Below, piece by piece: positions 1-5,064 of a stretch of 6,049 bases of DNA. The stretch spans positions 1 through 6,049 of the forward strand of contig RKRO01000307.1 of the NCBI GenBank assembly GCA_007571355.1. The letters are read 5' to 3'. Below the pieces are notes generated by a model. That model searched no databases. It was not told the origin of the DNA and saw only the letters and a list, made by a program, of their open reading frames with translations. The translations under genes and the position numbers were made by a program. This stretch comes from Candidatus Poribacteria bacterium. Its GTDB lineage: Bacteria > Poribacteria > WGA-4E > WGA-3G. Numbering within the stretch: position 1 is the stretch's first letter; each line of letters begins with the position of its first letter.

Positions 1-293
1 ATCGGTTTCTCAATGAACATTGCGATGCCTTGTTCACAAGCGATGCGTTCCTGTTCACCGTGTGCAAACGGCGGTGTGCAGATATAAACTGCATCCAGAT
101 CCTCTTTGTCGTACATGGCGCGATAGTCCGTATAAGCATTGCCGCCAAATTCTTCGGCACGTGCCTTCGCGCGGTCTTCCGAAATATCGCACATCGCACA
201 AAATTCAACGTCCTCAAAATTTTCTTTAAGGTTACGCATGTGCGCGCCCGCCATACCGCCGGTTCCGATAAAACCGAGTTTCACTGTATCCAT
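1..293 (-). CDS. Gfo/Idh/MocA-family NAD(P)-dependent oxidoreductase, N-terminal part (runs off window)
   Basis: Reading the minus strand from the ATG at 293-291 gives 97 codons open to the window edge. The protein begins MDTVKLGFIGTGGMAGAHM, a beta-strand followed by the glycine-rich dinucleotide loop (GTGGMA, residues 10-15) of a Rossmann fold. An acidic residue sits at the end of strand 2 (CDIS, D36), AVYICTPPFAH (69-79) is the family's 'TPP' strand-loop, and EKP (95-97) is the family's catalytic-lysine motif, just at the edge. These features are typical of Gfo/Idh/MocA dehydrogenases, which oxidise or reduce sugars, inositols and related polyols in the cytoplasm. The substrate-binding C-terminal domain is missing, so substrate cannot be inferred. 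An AAGGAG site (299-304) five bases upstream fixes the start. It is divergent from the isomerase at 581, a pairing common in sugar catabolic loci. Confidence 0.93.
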   Translation of the reverse strand, partial: MDTVKLGFIGTGGMAGAHMRNLKENFEDVEFCAMCDISEDRAKARAEEFGGNAYTDYRAMYDKEDLDAVYICTPPFAHGEQERIACEQGIAMFIEKP

Positions 294-298
294 ATTTT

Positions 299-304
299 CT
301 CCTT
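299..304 (-). promoter_or_regulatory. Ribosome binding site of the oxidoreductase gene
   Basis: AAGGAG on the minus strand, five bases before ATG 293-291. It decides the start of a gene whose 3' end is outside the window. It lies immediately beside the inverted-repeat element at 309-372. Confidence 0.8.
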
Positions 305-308
305 AATA

Positions 309-372
309 GGGCTTACGCATTTTTTTTAATGTCGTTAGGGTTTCACCCCCGTACAAGGGGTTACGTAAGTCC
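309..372. repeat. Short inverted-repeat element (MITE-like)
   Basis: The left end GGGCTTACGCA (309-319) and the right end, read inverted, GGACTTACGTA (372-362) match at 9 of 11 positions and bound a 64-bp unit. Inside, CCCC (347-350) and GGGG (357-360) can form a small hairpin. TTAA occurs on both flanks (303-306 and 373-376), possibly a target-site remnant, but the match is not exact enough to claim a duplication. No transposase is encoded. On the minus strand it lies in the leader of the oxidoreductase gene, directly upstream of its ribosome binding site. GGACTTACG-type termini look like those of dispersed elements I associate with this lineage; that part is recollection. Confidence 0.5.
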
Positions 373-430
373 TTAAATATAGGTATTTCAAAATCCCTAA
401 GTTTATTGCTATAGTTTAGCAAAATCTTTT

Positions 431-436
431 ATTATA
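431..436 (-). promoter_or_regulatory. Possible -10 box of the oxidoreductase promoter
   Basis: On the minus strand the sequence reads TGCTATATAAT, containing TATAAT (436-431) and an overlapping TGC-TATATA extended -10. A TTGTCA lies upstream, but the spacer to TATAAT is 20 bases, longer than ideal (18 to TATATA). It would leave a leader of about 130 bases holding the inverted-repeat element. The AT-rich surroundings make chance matches likely. Confidence 0.3.
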
Positions 437-482
437 TAGCAAGCAATTTATTTTATTGACAACTGCAATTTATTTGCAATTG

Positions 483-491
483 TGCTATAAT
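483..491 (+). promoter_or_regulatory. Extended -10 promoter for the isomerase-MutL unit
   Basis: TGC-TATAAT is a perfect extended -10 element. The base-perfect TTGACA at 456-461 is 24 bases upstream, too far to be its -35; at 17-bp spacing there is only CTGCAA (463-468). Extended -10 promoters tolerate a weak -35, so initiation near 498 is plausible, giving a leader of about 80 bases. That leader has a weak CAGTAA/TTACTG hairpin (516-521 with 533-538) and a ten-base-period repeat (GATAGTTG 538-545, GATAGCTG 548-555). Confidence 0.5.
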
Positions 492-580
492 ATTTTAATG
501 GTTAGCAAGCAGTGGCAGTAATCAGAGCCGCTTTACTGATAGTTGCCGATAGCTGACAGCGAAAAAACAAGGAGAACACT

Positions 581-1372
581 ATGGGTTTCAAATTTGGATA
601 TAGTACTTTACGTTGGCAACAACCTGATTTTGAAGAACTATTAACCCAACTCAAAGCCGCGGGGTGGGACGGTTGGGAGATGCGTCAATCCTTGGACTGG
701 GTCGGAACGCCGCAGCGGATCCGGCAAATCTGTGACAATGTGGATCTCCCTGTCGCGGCTGTCACAGCGCGCGGACTGCCGATCGACAAAAACCAGGAAC
801 AGATGGAACTTAATAAACGCAGGATTGACTTTGCAGCAGAAGTCGAGGCAGACTGCTTCATGTTCATGGGGGCAGGCAAACCACAAGATCGTCCTGTCGA
901 TAGTTTCGACCTCGCGGCACTTGCTGATGTTTCCGAAGATTGGGCAGAATACGCCGCACAATACGGATTGGATGTCTGTTATCATATCCACACGAATACA
1001 ACCGTTGATTCTATTGACGATTGGGCAAAATATATGAGCCTGCTCCGTAAGTGCAAATTATGCATAGATGTGTCGCATTCCGCACTCTGGGGCTACGATC
1101 CGATTGAATCTATCCGACGTTATAGCGATGTCCTCGTCTACGTCCATCTTCAGGATTATTCAGGTTACACGGGTGGCGATGGCAGCAATTATGATGTGGA
1201 TTGGGTGGATGTCGGCAGTGGAAATGTCATGGATTTCCCTGGTATCATGTCGACATTGGCAGAACTCAATTACGACCGATGGATTACGGCGTGTCCAGGC
1301 ACCGTCGAGGCCCGTTCGGATGAAGAACGGATGACAGTGAATCGAGCGTATTTACGGCAATTGGGTTATTAG
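581..1372 (+). CDS. Sugar phosphate isomerase/epimerase-like TIM-barrel protein, closest in style to IolE
   Basis: A 263-residue protein with AAGGAG (569-574) six bases before the ATG. It looks like the xylose-isomerase-like TIM-barrel superfamily (AP endonuclease 2 fold), cytosolic enzymes that isomerise, epimerise or dehydrate sugars and inositol derivatives with a divalent metal. GWDGWEMR (28-35) is the first strand-helix signature. VCYHIHTNTTVDSIDDW (132-148) resembles the YHHHMGT segment of IolE inosose dehydratases. CIDVSHS (161-167) matches their 'DTGH' strand, VYVHLQD (186-192) their 'HVHLKD' strand, and VDVGSGNVMDF (209-219) their 'VPGDGVIDF' loop. Length fits the family. By eye, the conserved glutamate of the last strand (IolE 'VVEAE') is replaced: here the strand reads WITACPGT (234-241). 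The metal site or activity may therefore differ. It is the first gene of a likely two-gene unit with the MutL-like gene. Inosose dehydratase is possible but unproven. Confidence 0.85.
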   Translation: MGFKFGYSTLRWQQPDFEELLTQLKAAGWDGWEMRQSLDWVGTPQRIRQICDNVDLPVAAVTARGLPIDKNQEQMELNKRRIDFAAEVEADCFMFMGAGKPQDRPVDSFDLAALADVSEDWAEYAAQYGLDVCYHIHTNTTVDSIDDWAKYMSLLRKCKLCIDVSHSALWGYDPIESIRRYSDVLVYVHLQDYSGYTGGDGSNYDVDWVDVGSGNVMDFPGIMSTLAELNYDRWITACPGTVEARSDEERMTVNRAYLRQLGY

Positions 1373-1378
1373 GGGATC

Positions 1379-1394
1379 AGGGGTAAAAACCCCT
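1379..1394 (+). other. Intercistronic hairpin
   Basis: AGGGGT (1379-1384) and ACCCCT (1389-1394) form a perfect six-base-pair stem with an AAAA loop, in the 48-base gap between the isomerase stop and the MutL-like start. No T-tract follows, so it is not a classical terminator. It could slow RNA decay or set relative expression of the two genes. The downstream ribosome binding site (1407-1412) is outside the stem. Confidence 0.45.
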
Positions 1395-1420
1395 CCGAAA
1401 GAAGTGAAGAGGCAAATTAG

Positions 1421-3241
1421 ATGAACAAACCGGCGGCGGAAATCCGCTCTATTCTTGCTACGGATTGTGGGAGCACAACGACCAAAGCGATTTTAATTGA
1501 GAAACGAGATGACGCATACCAACTCATCGTGCGTGGCGAAGCACCAACGACTGTGGAAGCACCCGTTGAAGATGTAACAGCGGGCGTTATCAACGCCATC
1601 ACGGAGGTCGAGGAGCTCGCTGGCCGTAAACTTCTTGATAACGGGGTCATCATAAAACCACAAAACGGAGACGAAGGTGTAGACATCTATATCTCGACGA
1701 GTAGTGCTGGTGGTGGACTTCAGATGATGGTAGCAGGTGTTGTACGTAATCTGACAGGCGAAAGTGCGGAACGCGCTGCACTCGGTGCAGGTGCGATTGT
1801 CATGGATGTTATCGCCTCTAACGACAAGCGGCTCCCACACGAAAAAATTGAACGTATCCGACACCTCCGCCCCGATATGTTACTCCTCTCCGGTGGCGTT
1901 GATGGGGGCACCACTTCACACGTCGTTGAATTAGCAGAAATCATTGCCGCTGCACGTCCAAGCCCGCGGTTGGGGATCGCTTATGAACTCCCCCTTATCT
2001 ATGCTGGAAATATAGACGCACGCGAATCTATTCAGGAACGCTTGCAAGATGTCATGGCACTGGATATGGTAGATAACCTACGTCCCGTTTTGGAACGTGA
2101 AAATCTGATGCCGACACGCCACAAAATTCAGGAACAGTTCCTTGAGCATGTTATGGCACATGCCCCCGGCTACAAGAAACTCATCGACTGGACAGATGCG
2201 CCGATTATGCCGACACCTGGGGCAGTCGGGGAGATAATTCAGACCGTCTCTGCCCAGCAAGATATTGCAGTGGTTGGCGTTGACATCGGGGGGGCAACGA
2301 CGGATGTCTTCTCGGTTTTCAGGAACAAGGCGGCAGAGCCGATCTTTAACCGTACAGTGAGTGCCAATCTCGGTATGAGTTACAGCGTCTCGAATGTTCT
2401 TGCTGAAGCCGGTTTAGAAAACGTCCTCCGGTGGGTGCCGTTTGAGATTGAAGTCGGGGATCTCCGAAATCGTGTGAAAAACAAGATGATCCGACCGACG
2501 ACGATCCCACAAACCTTACAAGAGTTGATGCTGGAGCAAGCGATCGCACGTGAGGCACTCCGACTCGCCTTTGAACAACACAAACAGCTCGCAGTTGAAT
2601 TGAGAGGTGTTCAACAACAGCGCACAATCTCTGAAGCCTTTGCTCAGGCGGAGAGTGGGCAGACGCTCGTGAATATGCTCGCTTTGGATATGCTCGTCGG
2701 GAGCGGTGGCGTTTTATCGCACGCGCCGCGTCGGCAACAAGCGATGCTCATGATGATAGACGCATTTCAACCGGAAGGCATAACGCACCTCGCTGTTGAC
2801 AGCATTTTCATGATGCCCCAACTCGGTGTGCTTGCGCAGGTTAACCCTGAAGCGGCAACCCAAGTATTTGAACGCGACTGTCTTATCCATTTAGGCACAA
2901 CCGTCGTGCCTATTGGGGTTGCGAATGAAGGCGACGAATGCCTCACCGTTCAAATCAGTGGTGGTGGGATGTCTCCGGTGGATGAAAACATCCCGTTTGG
3001 TGAACTTCGACGTTACCTGCTTCCATCAGGCGAAAAGGCGACGCTGAAACTCCAACCTACACGCCGGTTCGACCTGGGCGCAGGAAGCGGGAGTGCAGTT
3101 GAAGCAGAAGTAAACGGTGGCATTGTCGGATTGGTGATTGATACCCGTGGCAGACCTCTTGAAATCCCGACAGACGCTGCGCAACGCGTTGCGCAGCTCA
3201 CAAAGTGGCAGACCGCTTTAGATACCTATCCTGCTCAATAA
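1421..3241 (+). CDS. MutL/GlmL-family ASKHA ATPase, putative chaperone of an adenosylcobalamin-dependent mutase
   Basis: A 606-residue cytosolic protein; AAGAGG (1407-1412) lies eight bases before the ATG. It matches the family named after the mutL gene of the clostridial glutamate mutase locus, unrelated to mismatch-repair MutL. The ASKHA (actin/Hsp70/sugar-kinase) ATPase landmarks are in order: phosphate-1 loop TDCGSTTTKA (14-23), STSSAGGGLQMMV (92-104), LLLSGGVDGGTTSH (154-167), phosphate-2 loop VDIGGATTDVFS (287-298) and an adenosine-type loop LVGSGGVLSHAP (425-436). Relatives are proposed to reactivate B12-dependent mutases by exchanging damaged cofactor, by analogy with EutA and DdrA. 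The classical clostridial protein is about 460 residues as I remember it; the extra C-terminal part here includes GGIVGLVIDTRGRPLEIP (566-583), a segment I associate with longer homologues in other phyla. No mutase subunit is present in this window. The codons for residues 586-592 carry a 22-base perfect palindrome. Confidence 0.88.
   Translation: MNKPAAEIRSILATDCGSTTTKAILIEKRDDAYQLIVRGEAPTTVEAPVEDVTAGVINAITEVEELAGRKLLDNGVIIKPQNGDEGVDIYISTSSAGGGLQMMVAGVVRNLTGESAERAALGAGAIVMDVIASNDKRLPHEKIERIRHLRPDMLLLSGGVDGGTTSHVVELAEIIAAARPSPRLGIAYELPLIYAGNIDARESIQERLQDVMALDMVDNLRPVLERENLMPTRHKIQEQFLEHVMAHAPGYKKLIDWTDAPIMPTPGAVGEIIQTVSAQQDIAVVGVDIGGATTDVFSVFRNKAAEPIFNRTVSANLGMSYSVSNVLAEAGLENVLRWVPFEIEVGDLRNRVKNKMIRPTTIPQTLQELMLEQAIAREALRLAFEQHKQLAVELRGVQQQRTISEAFAQAESGQTLVNMLALDMLVGSGGVLSHAPRRQQAMLMMIDAFQPEGITHLAVDSIFMMPQLGVLAQVNPEAATQVFERDCLIHLGTTVVPIGVANEGDECLTVQISGGGMSPVDENIPFGELRRYLLPSGEKATLKLQPTRRFDLGAGSGSAVEAEVNGGIVGLVIDTRGRPLEIPTDAAQRVAQLTKWQTALDTYPAQ
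3176..3197. repeat. 22-bp perfect palindrome inside the MutL-like gene
   Basis: Positions 3176-3186 read GCTGCGCAACG and 3187-3197 are their exact reverse complement, with no spacer. It encodes residues AAQRVAQ near the C-terminus and ends 41 bases before the stop codon. A gapless palindrome this long is not expected by chance in 6 kb. Function is unknown: it may be a protein-binding site, a hairpin in the mRNA, or a by-product of the coding sequence. Confidence 0.7.
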
Positions 3242-3265
3242 GAAAGCAAGGGTTTTTAGTTTATC

Positions 3266-3292
3266 GTAGGGACGCTGTTCTCTCGTCCCTAT
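3266..3292 (+). terminator. Hairpin after the MutL-like gene, possible weak transcript end
   Basis: TAGGGACG (3267-3274) pairs perfectly with CGTCCCTA (3284-3291) around a nine-base loop, and 3266/3292 adds a G-U pair. It starts 25 bases after the stop codon, where a transcript end is expected. It has no following T-tract, so intrinsic termination is doubtful; it may be an mRNA-stabilising stem or a dispersed palindromic repeat. Confidence 0.4.
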
Positions 3293-3329
3293 AGTTCCAA
3301 TTTGCGTTCCTGATTTCTCGCCTCATAAA

Positions 3330-3368
3330 CAGACACTGTATAGGTTATGTGTCTGCGCTCGTATTTTT
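3330..3368 (+). terminator. Possible rho-independent terminator of the isomerase-MutL unit
   Basis: CAGACAC (3330-3336) pairs with GTGTCTG (3349-3355) around a 12-base loop. A T-run (3364-3368) follows, but eight bases away instead of directly adjoining the stem. It lies 88 bases after the MutL stop and just before the next promoter, which suits an end of transcription. The large loop and displaced T-run make it weak. Confidence 0.35.
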
Positions 3369-3397
3369 CTTAGCGGTTAGATTGTGTGATAAAATAC

Positions 3398-3426
3398 TTG
3401 ACAAAATTTCGTTAAAAATATACGAT
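3398..3426 (+). promoter_or_regulatory. Sigma-70-type promoter P1
   Basis: Perfect -35 TTGACA (3398-3403), a 17-base spacer and -10 TACGAT (3421-3426). The whole segment resembles the promoter at 4948-4976, including CGTTAA at nearly the same place in the spacer. Initiation would be near 3433. The nearest solid gene starts 610 bases downstream, so it either drives an RNA or creates a very long leader. Confidence 0.65.
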
Positions 3427-3738
3427 ATATTACGTTCCAGTTAACCCAAGTTGCTGCGGGCAAAGTTTTCGTTGTGAAGTTTAAAGTTCTTTGCGGAAAA
3501 CTGTCCGTTGCTGACACACATGCACAGACAAAACTCGGTTACGTTTTTGTGTTAGATTTTTACGATGGTGTGGGGAATTTTAAAAAGAAGAGAGATAGGA
3601 ACAATGGCAAGCCGGAAACGATTTTTATGGCTTATATCAAGATGTGATTGCTTGAATGTGGCGGTAGGTGTTTGGGTGTTCGTACTGTGTGGTATGCCTG
3701 ACGCTGCTTCGTTGTTAACCCTGGTTTCCCCCCCCACT

Positions 3739-3758
3739 TACTTAACGATCGTTAAGTA
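3739..3758. promoter_or_regulatory. 20-bp perfect palindrome, operator-like
   Basis: TACTTAACGA (3739-3748) is followed directly by its exact reverse complement TCGTTAAGTA (3749-3758). Eight consecutive C residues (3728-3735) precede it. The half-site CGTTAA also lies inside the spacers of the promoters at 3398 and 4948, so a shared DNA-binding protein is conceivable. No TTGACA or TATAAT-like boxes sit around this copy, so it is not a promoter itself. Confidence 0.5.
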
Positions 3759-3800
3759 TTTTACTTCACACGAGCGTTCCATCTATAGAAACTTCACATG

Positions 3801-3849
3801 CCCGCGTGCTGCCTCTGTAATAGACGAGGCACTGCATCGCGGGTTTTTC
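3801..3849 (+). terminator. Rho-independent terminator
   Basis: Outer stem CCCGCG (3801-3806) with CGCGGG (3838-3843) and inner stem TGCCTC (3810-3815) with GAGGCA (3826-3831), separated by a small asymmetric internal loop in which TGC and GCA can also pair. A ten-base loop closes it and TTTTT (3844-3848) follows directly. It lies upstream of the first secreted-protein gene rather than after a gene, so it ends a separate small transcript or acts as an attenuator. Confidence 0.75.
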
Positions 3850-4042
3850 TGTTACGCTGAGGGTGGTGCATAAATATTCTTGTAGGGTGTTTTGGCTTGG
3901 GTGTTTCCCCAGGTCTTCCAATCTGTCCGATGCATGGACACAGTGCTAATGGCGGGCAAGGAACCTCGAGTCTATGATGTTTGATATCCGAACGGTTAGA
4001 ATAGTGAACCCCCTCATATTATCTATAAGGAGATAAATTTTT

Positions 4043-4876
4043 ATGAGAACAACGTATCAATTGGCACTCGTTGTCGGGACAATTTTTTTGATGGCGATAA
4101 GCGTTTCGCAATTCGCTTACGCCCAGGGCAAAGTCAACGTCGATGAGGGCCCTATCCCGGAAAAAGATTGGATGGTAAAGGTTCCGGGTGCGGAACTCAG
4201 CGAAGACCACTCAAAGGTAAAAACGTGGATTACGAAGTGGTATGGCCCTGATGGCAACTACGAAAATAACGGCGGTTTCCCAGCTTCAGCCCCGAAAGAC
4301 CTCATTGATGAAGGTACAAATGGGAAACTGACGCAGATTTCACTCTCAACGGTTGCGGGATTGCAACTGACACAAACTGTTGATATGGCATGGAAAGGTG
4401 GCAACGGCGGCACGAGAAAATGGACGGTCTATGAAATTGATCCCGCGAACACTAATAATATGACCCGTGGCGGTCCTGGCGACAATATTGATATGTATGG
4501 TCTTATCGTTATTGACGCACCTGAGGATATGAAAGCCGTGATGTCTCCAGCACACGACGACCACGCCCAGATCTGGATTAATGGAGAGAAGTGGTACAAT
4601 AACCCGACATGGACAGGACACGTCCAACAAGTTGACTTCAATGTCCGTGTTGATTTGCAGAAGGGTGCTAACGTTCTCCTTTACCGCGTTGGTGAATCCG
4701 GTGGGGATGACTATTTCAATTTGCACTTCGACGATGCGACTCATGACGCTGTTAAAATTTATCCAGATAAAGCAAAGGATCAGAAGAGTTTCTTTGACGA
4801 AATCGCCGGGGTCTTATCCGTTGATCCTGTCGGTAAACTCACAACGACGTGGGGCGATCTTAAACGCAACCGCTAA
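4043..4876 (+). CDS. Exported protein of unknown function, probable beta-sandwich domain (copy 1)
   Basis: A 277-residue protein; AAGGAG (4027-4032) lies ten bases before the ATG. Residues 1-27 form a Sec signal peptide: positively charged start, hydrophobic core LALVVGTIFLMAI (7-19) and an A-Y-A cleavage site before Q28. It has no lipobox and no other membrane segment, so it is probably periplasmic or secreted. The core (about 65-240) is rich in Trp, Gly and Asp. MSPAHDDHAQIWINGEKWYNN (167-187, first part) followed by VDLQKGANVLLYRVGESG (203-220) resembles the 'D-x-x-W-x-NG ... LKKGxNxLLVKV' pattern of jelly-roll or carbohydrate-binding-like domains attached to bacterial surface enzymes. No catalytic motif is visible. 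The C-terminus VDPVGKLTTTWGDLK (260-274) is a compact tail kept in the neighbouring paralog. I do not recognise a named family; ligand binding is an inference from fold-like pattern only. Confidence 0.9.
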   Translation: MRTTYQLALVVGTIFLMAISVSQFAYAQGKVNVDEGPIPEKDWMVKVPGAELSEDHSKVKTWITKWYGPDGNYENNGGFPASAPKDLIDEGTNGKLTQISLSTVAGLQLTQTVDMAWKGGNGGTRKWTVYEIDPANTNNMTRGGPGDNIDMYGLIVIDAPEDMKAVMSPAHDDHAQIWINGEKWYNNPTWTGHVQQVDFNVRVDLQKGANVLLYRVGESGGDDYFNLHFDDATHDAVKIYPDKAKDQKSFFDEIAGVLSVDPVGKLTTTWGDLKRNR

Positions 4877-4894
4877 ATCCTAAATATAGGTATG

Positions 4895-4928
4895 TCCCTG
4901 TCGCTCTCTTGCGGCAGGGATTTTTTTT
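4895..4928 (+). terminator. Strong rho-independent terminator after copy 1
   Basis: TCCCTGTCGC (4895-4904) pairs with GCGGCAGGGA (4911-4920) in a ten-base-pair stem with one G-U pair and a six-base loop, followed directly by eight T residues (4921-4928). It starts 18 bases after the stop codon, so the two paralogs are probably transcribed separately. Confidence 0.93.
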
Positions 4929-4947
4929 GGGCAGTTAACTTGTGGAT

Positions 4948-4976
4948 TTGACAAATTCTCGTTAAGAATGTATAGT
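4948..4976 (+). promoter_or_regulatory. Sigma-70-type promoter P2 of copy 2
   Basis: Perfect -35 TTGACA (4948-4953), a 17-base spacer and -10 TATAGT (4971-4976), placing initiation near 4983 and giving an 82-base leader. The box starts 19 bases after the copy 1 terminator. Together with P1 it defines a shared pattern of TTGACAAA, CGTTAA in the spacer and a TATAT-rich -10 end. Confidence 0.8.
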
Positions 4977-5003
4977 ATATACATAACAATAAAATTTCTG
5001 GCA

Positions 5004-5035
5004 AAACAAACGGGCTCCGAAAACCTGTTTTGTTT
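5004..5035 (+). other. Leader hairpin of copy 2
   Basis: AAACAAACGGG (5004-5014) can pair with CCTGTTTTGTTT (5024-5035) through eleven base pairs, including one G-U, with a single bulged T and a nine-base loop. It ends 13 bases before the AAGGAGG ribosome binding site (5049-5055), so it could stabilise the mRNA 5' end without covering the site. No T-run follows. Confidence 0.4.
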
Positions 5036-5064
5036 ATGAATTGTCTATAAGGAGGCAAATTTTA

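Larger units (their letters stand above)
406..511. promoter_or_regulatory. Cluster of repeated operator-like half-sites in the divergent intergenic region
   Basis: Several short words recur. TTGCTA (406-411) and TAGCAA (417-422) form a perfect 6-bp inverted repeat with a 5-bp spacer. TAGCAAGCA occurs at 437-445 and again at 503-511, 66 bp apart. GCAATTTATTT occurs at 443-453 and 465-475, 22 bp apart, and GCAATT again at 476-481, a further 11 bp on. The spacings 66, 22 and 11 are multiples of about one helical turn, so copies would face the same side of the DNA. The cluster covers the region where both divergent promoters are expected, so regulator binding is a reasonable inference. No specific regulator family can be named. 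Confidence 0.4.
3433..3849 (+). ncRNA. Candidate non-coding transcript or attenuated leader
   Basis: Bounded by promoter P1 and the strong terminator-like hairpin at 3801-3848, this would be a transcript of about 415 nt. No known RNA family is recognised. The first 30 bases contain TGCGGGCA (3455-3462), able to pair with TGCCCGCG (3799-3806), the left arm of the terminator, with one G-U pair. GCAAAG (3460-3465) could instead pair locally with CTTTGC near 3490. Such alternatives suggest attenuation of the downstream secreted-protein gene, but eight-base complementarity over this distance can arise by chance. A short reading frame (3604-3873) runs through the terminator and is not credible. Confidence 0.3.
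3242..4042. other. Intergenic region of 801 bases without a convincing gene
   Basis: This stretch separates the MutL-like gene from the first secreted paralog. In order it holds hairpins at 3266-3292 and 3330-3355, a promoter at 3398-3426, a perfect palindrome at 3739-3758 and a strong terminator-like hairpin at 3801-3848. From 3849 to 4021 I see only a weak hairpin, CTTGGG with CCCAGG around 3900, and no good sigma-70 promoter: TTGATA at 3981-3986 lacks a -10 at proper spacing. No tRNA, tmRNA, RNase P RNA or known riboswitch core was recognised on either strand. Confidence 0.6.

Noticed and set aside
20..329. Two overlapping plus-strand reading frames at the window start
   Set aside because: They are antisense to the well-supported Gfo/Idh/MocA N-terminus with its Rossmann loop, TPP and EKP motifs.
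456..491. TTGACA (456-461) paired with TATAAT (486-491) as a standard promoter
   Set aside because: The spacer is 24 bases, far beyond 16-18; the extended -10 explanation fits better.
1417..1944. Minus-strand reading frames opposite the MutL-like gene
   Set aside because: They are low-complexity Ser/Ala/Pro-rich shadows of a strong gene with clear ATPase motifs; no ribosome binding sites or family resemblance.
3604..3873. 89-residue reading frame starting MASRKRFLWLI with a hydrophobic stretch that looks a little like a signal peptide
   Set aside because: AGGA is only three bases from the ATG, the frame runs through the perfect palindrome, the C8 run and the complete terminator hairpin, and the protein resembles nothing recognisable. 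A coding region spanning an intrinsic terminator is unlikely.
3850..3875. GCTGAGGGTGGTGC as a possible TPP riboswitch or T-box fragment
   Set aside because: The other conserved elements (ACCTGA with the distal TPP helix; the GGNACCGCG context of T-boxes) are absent.
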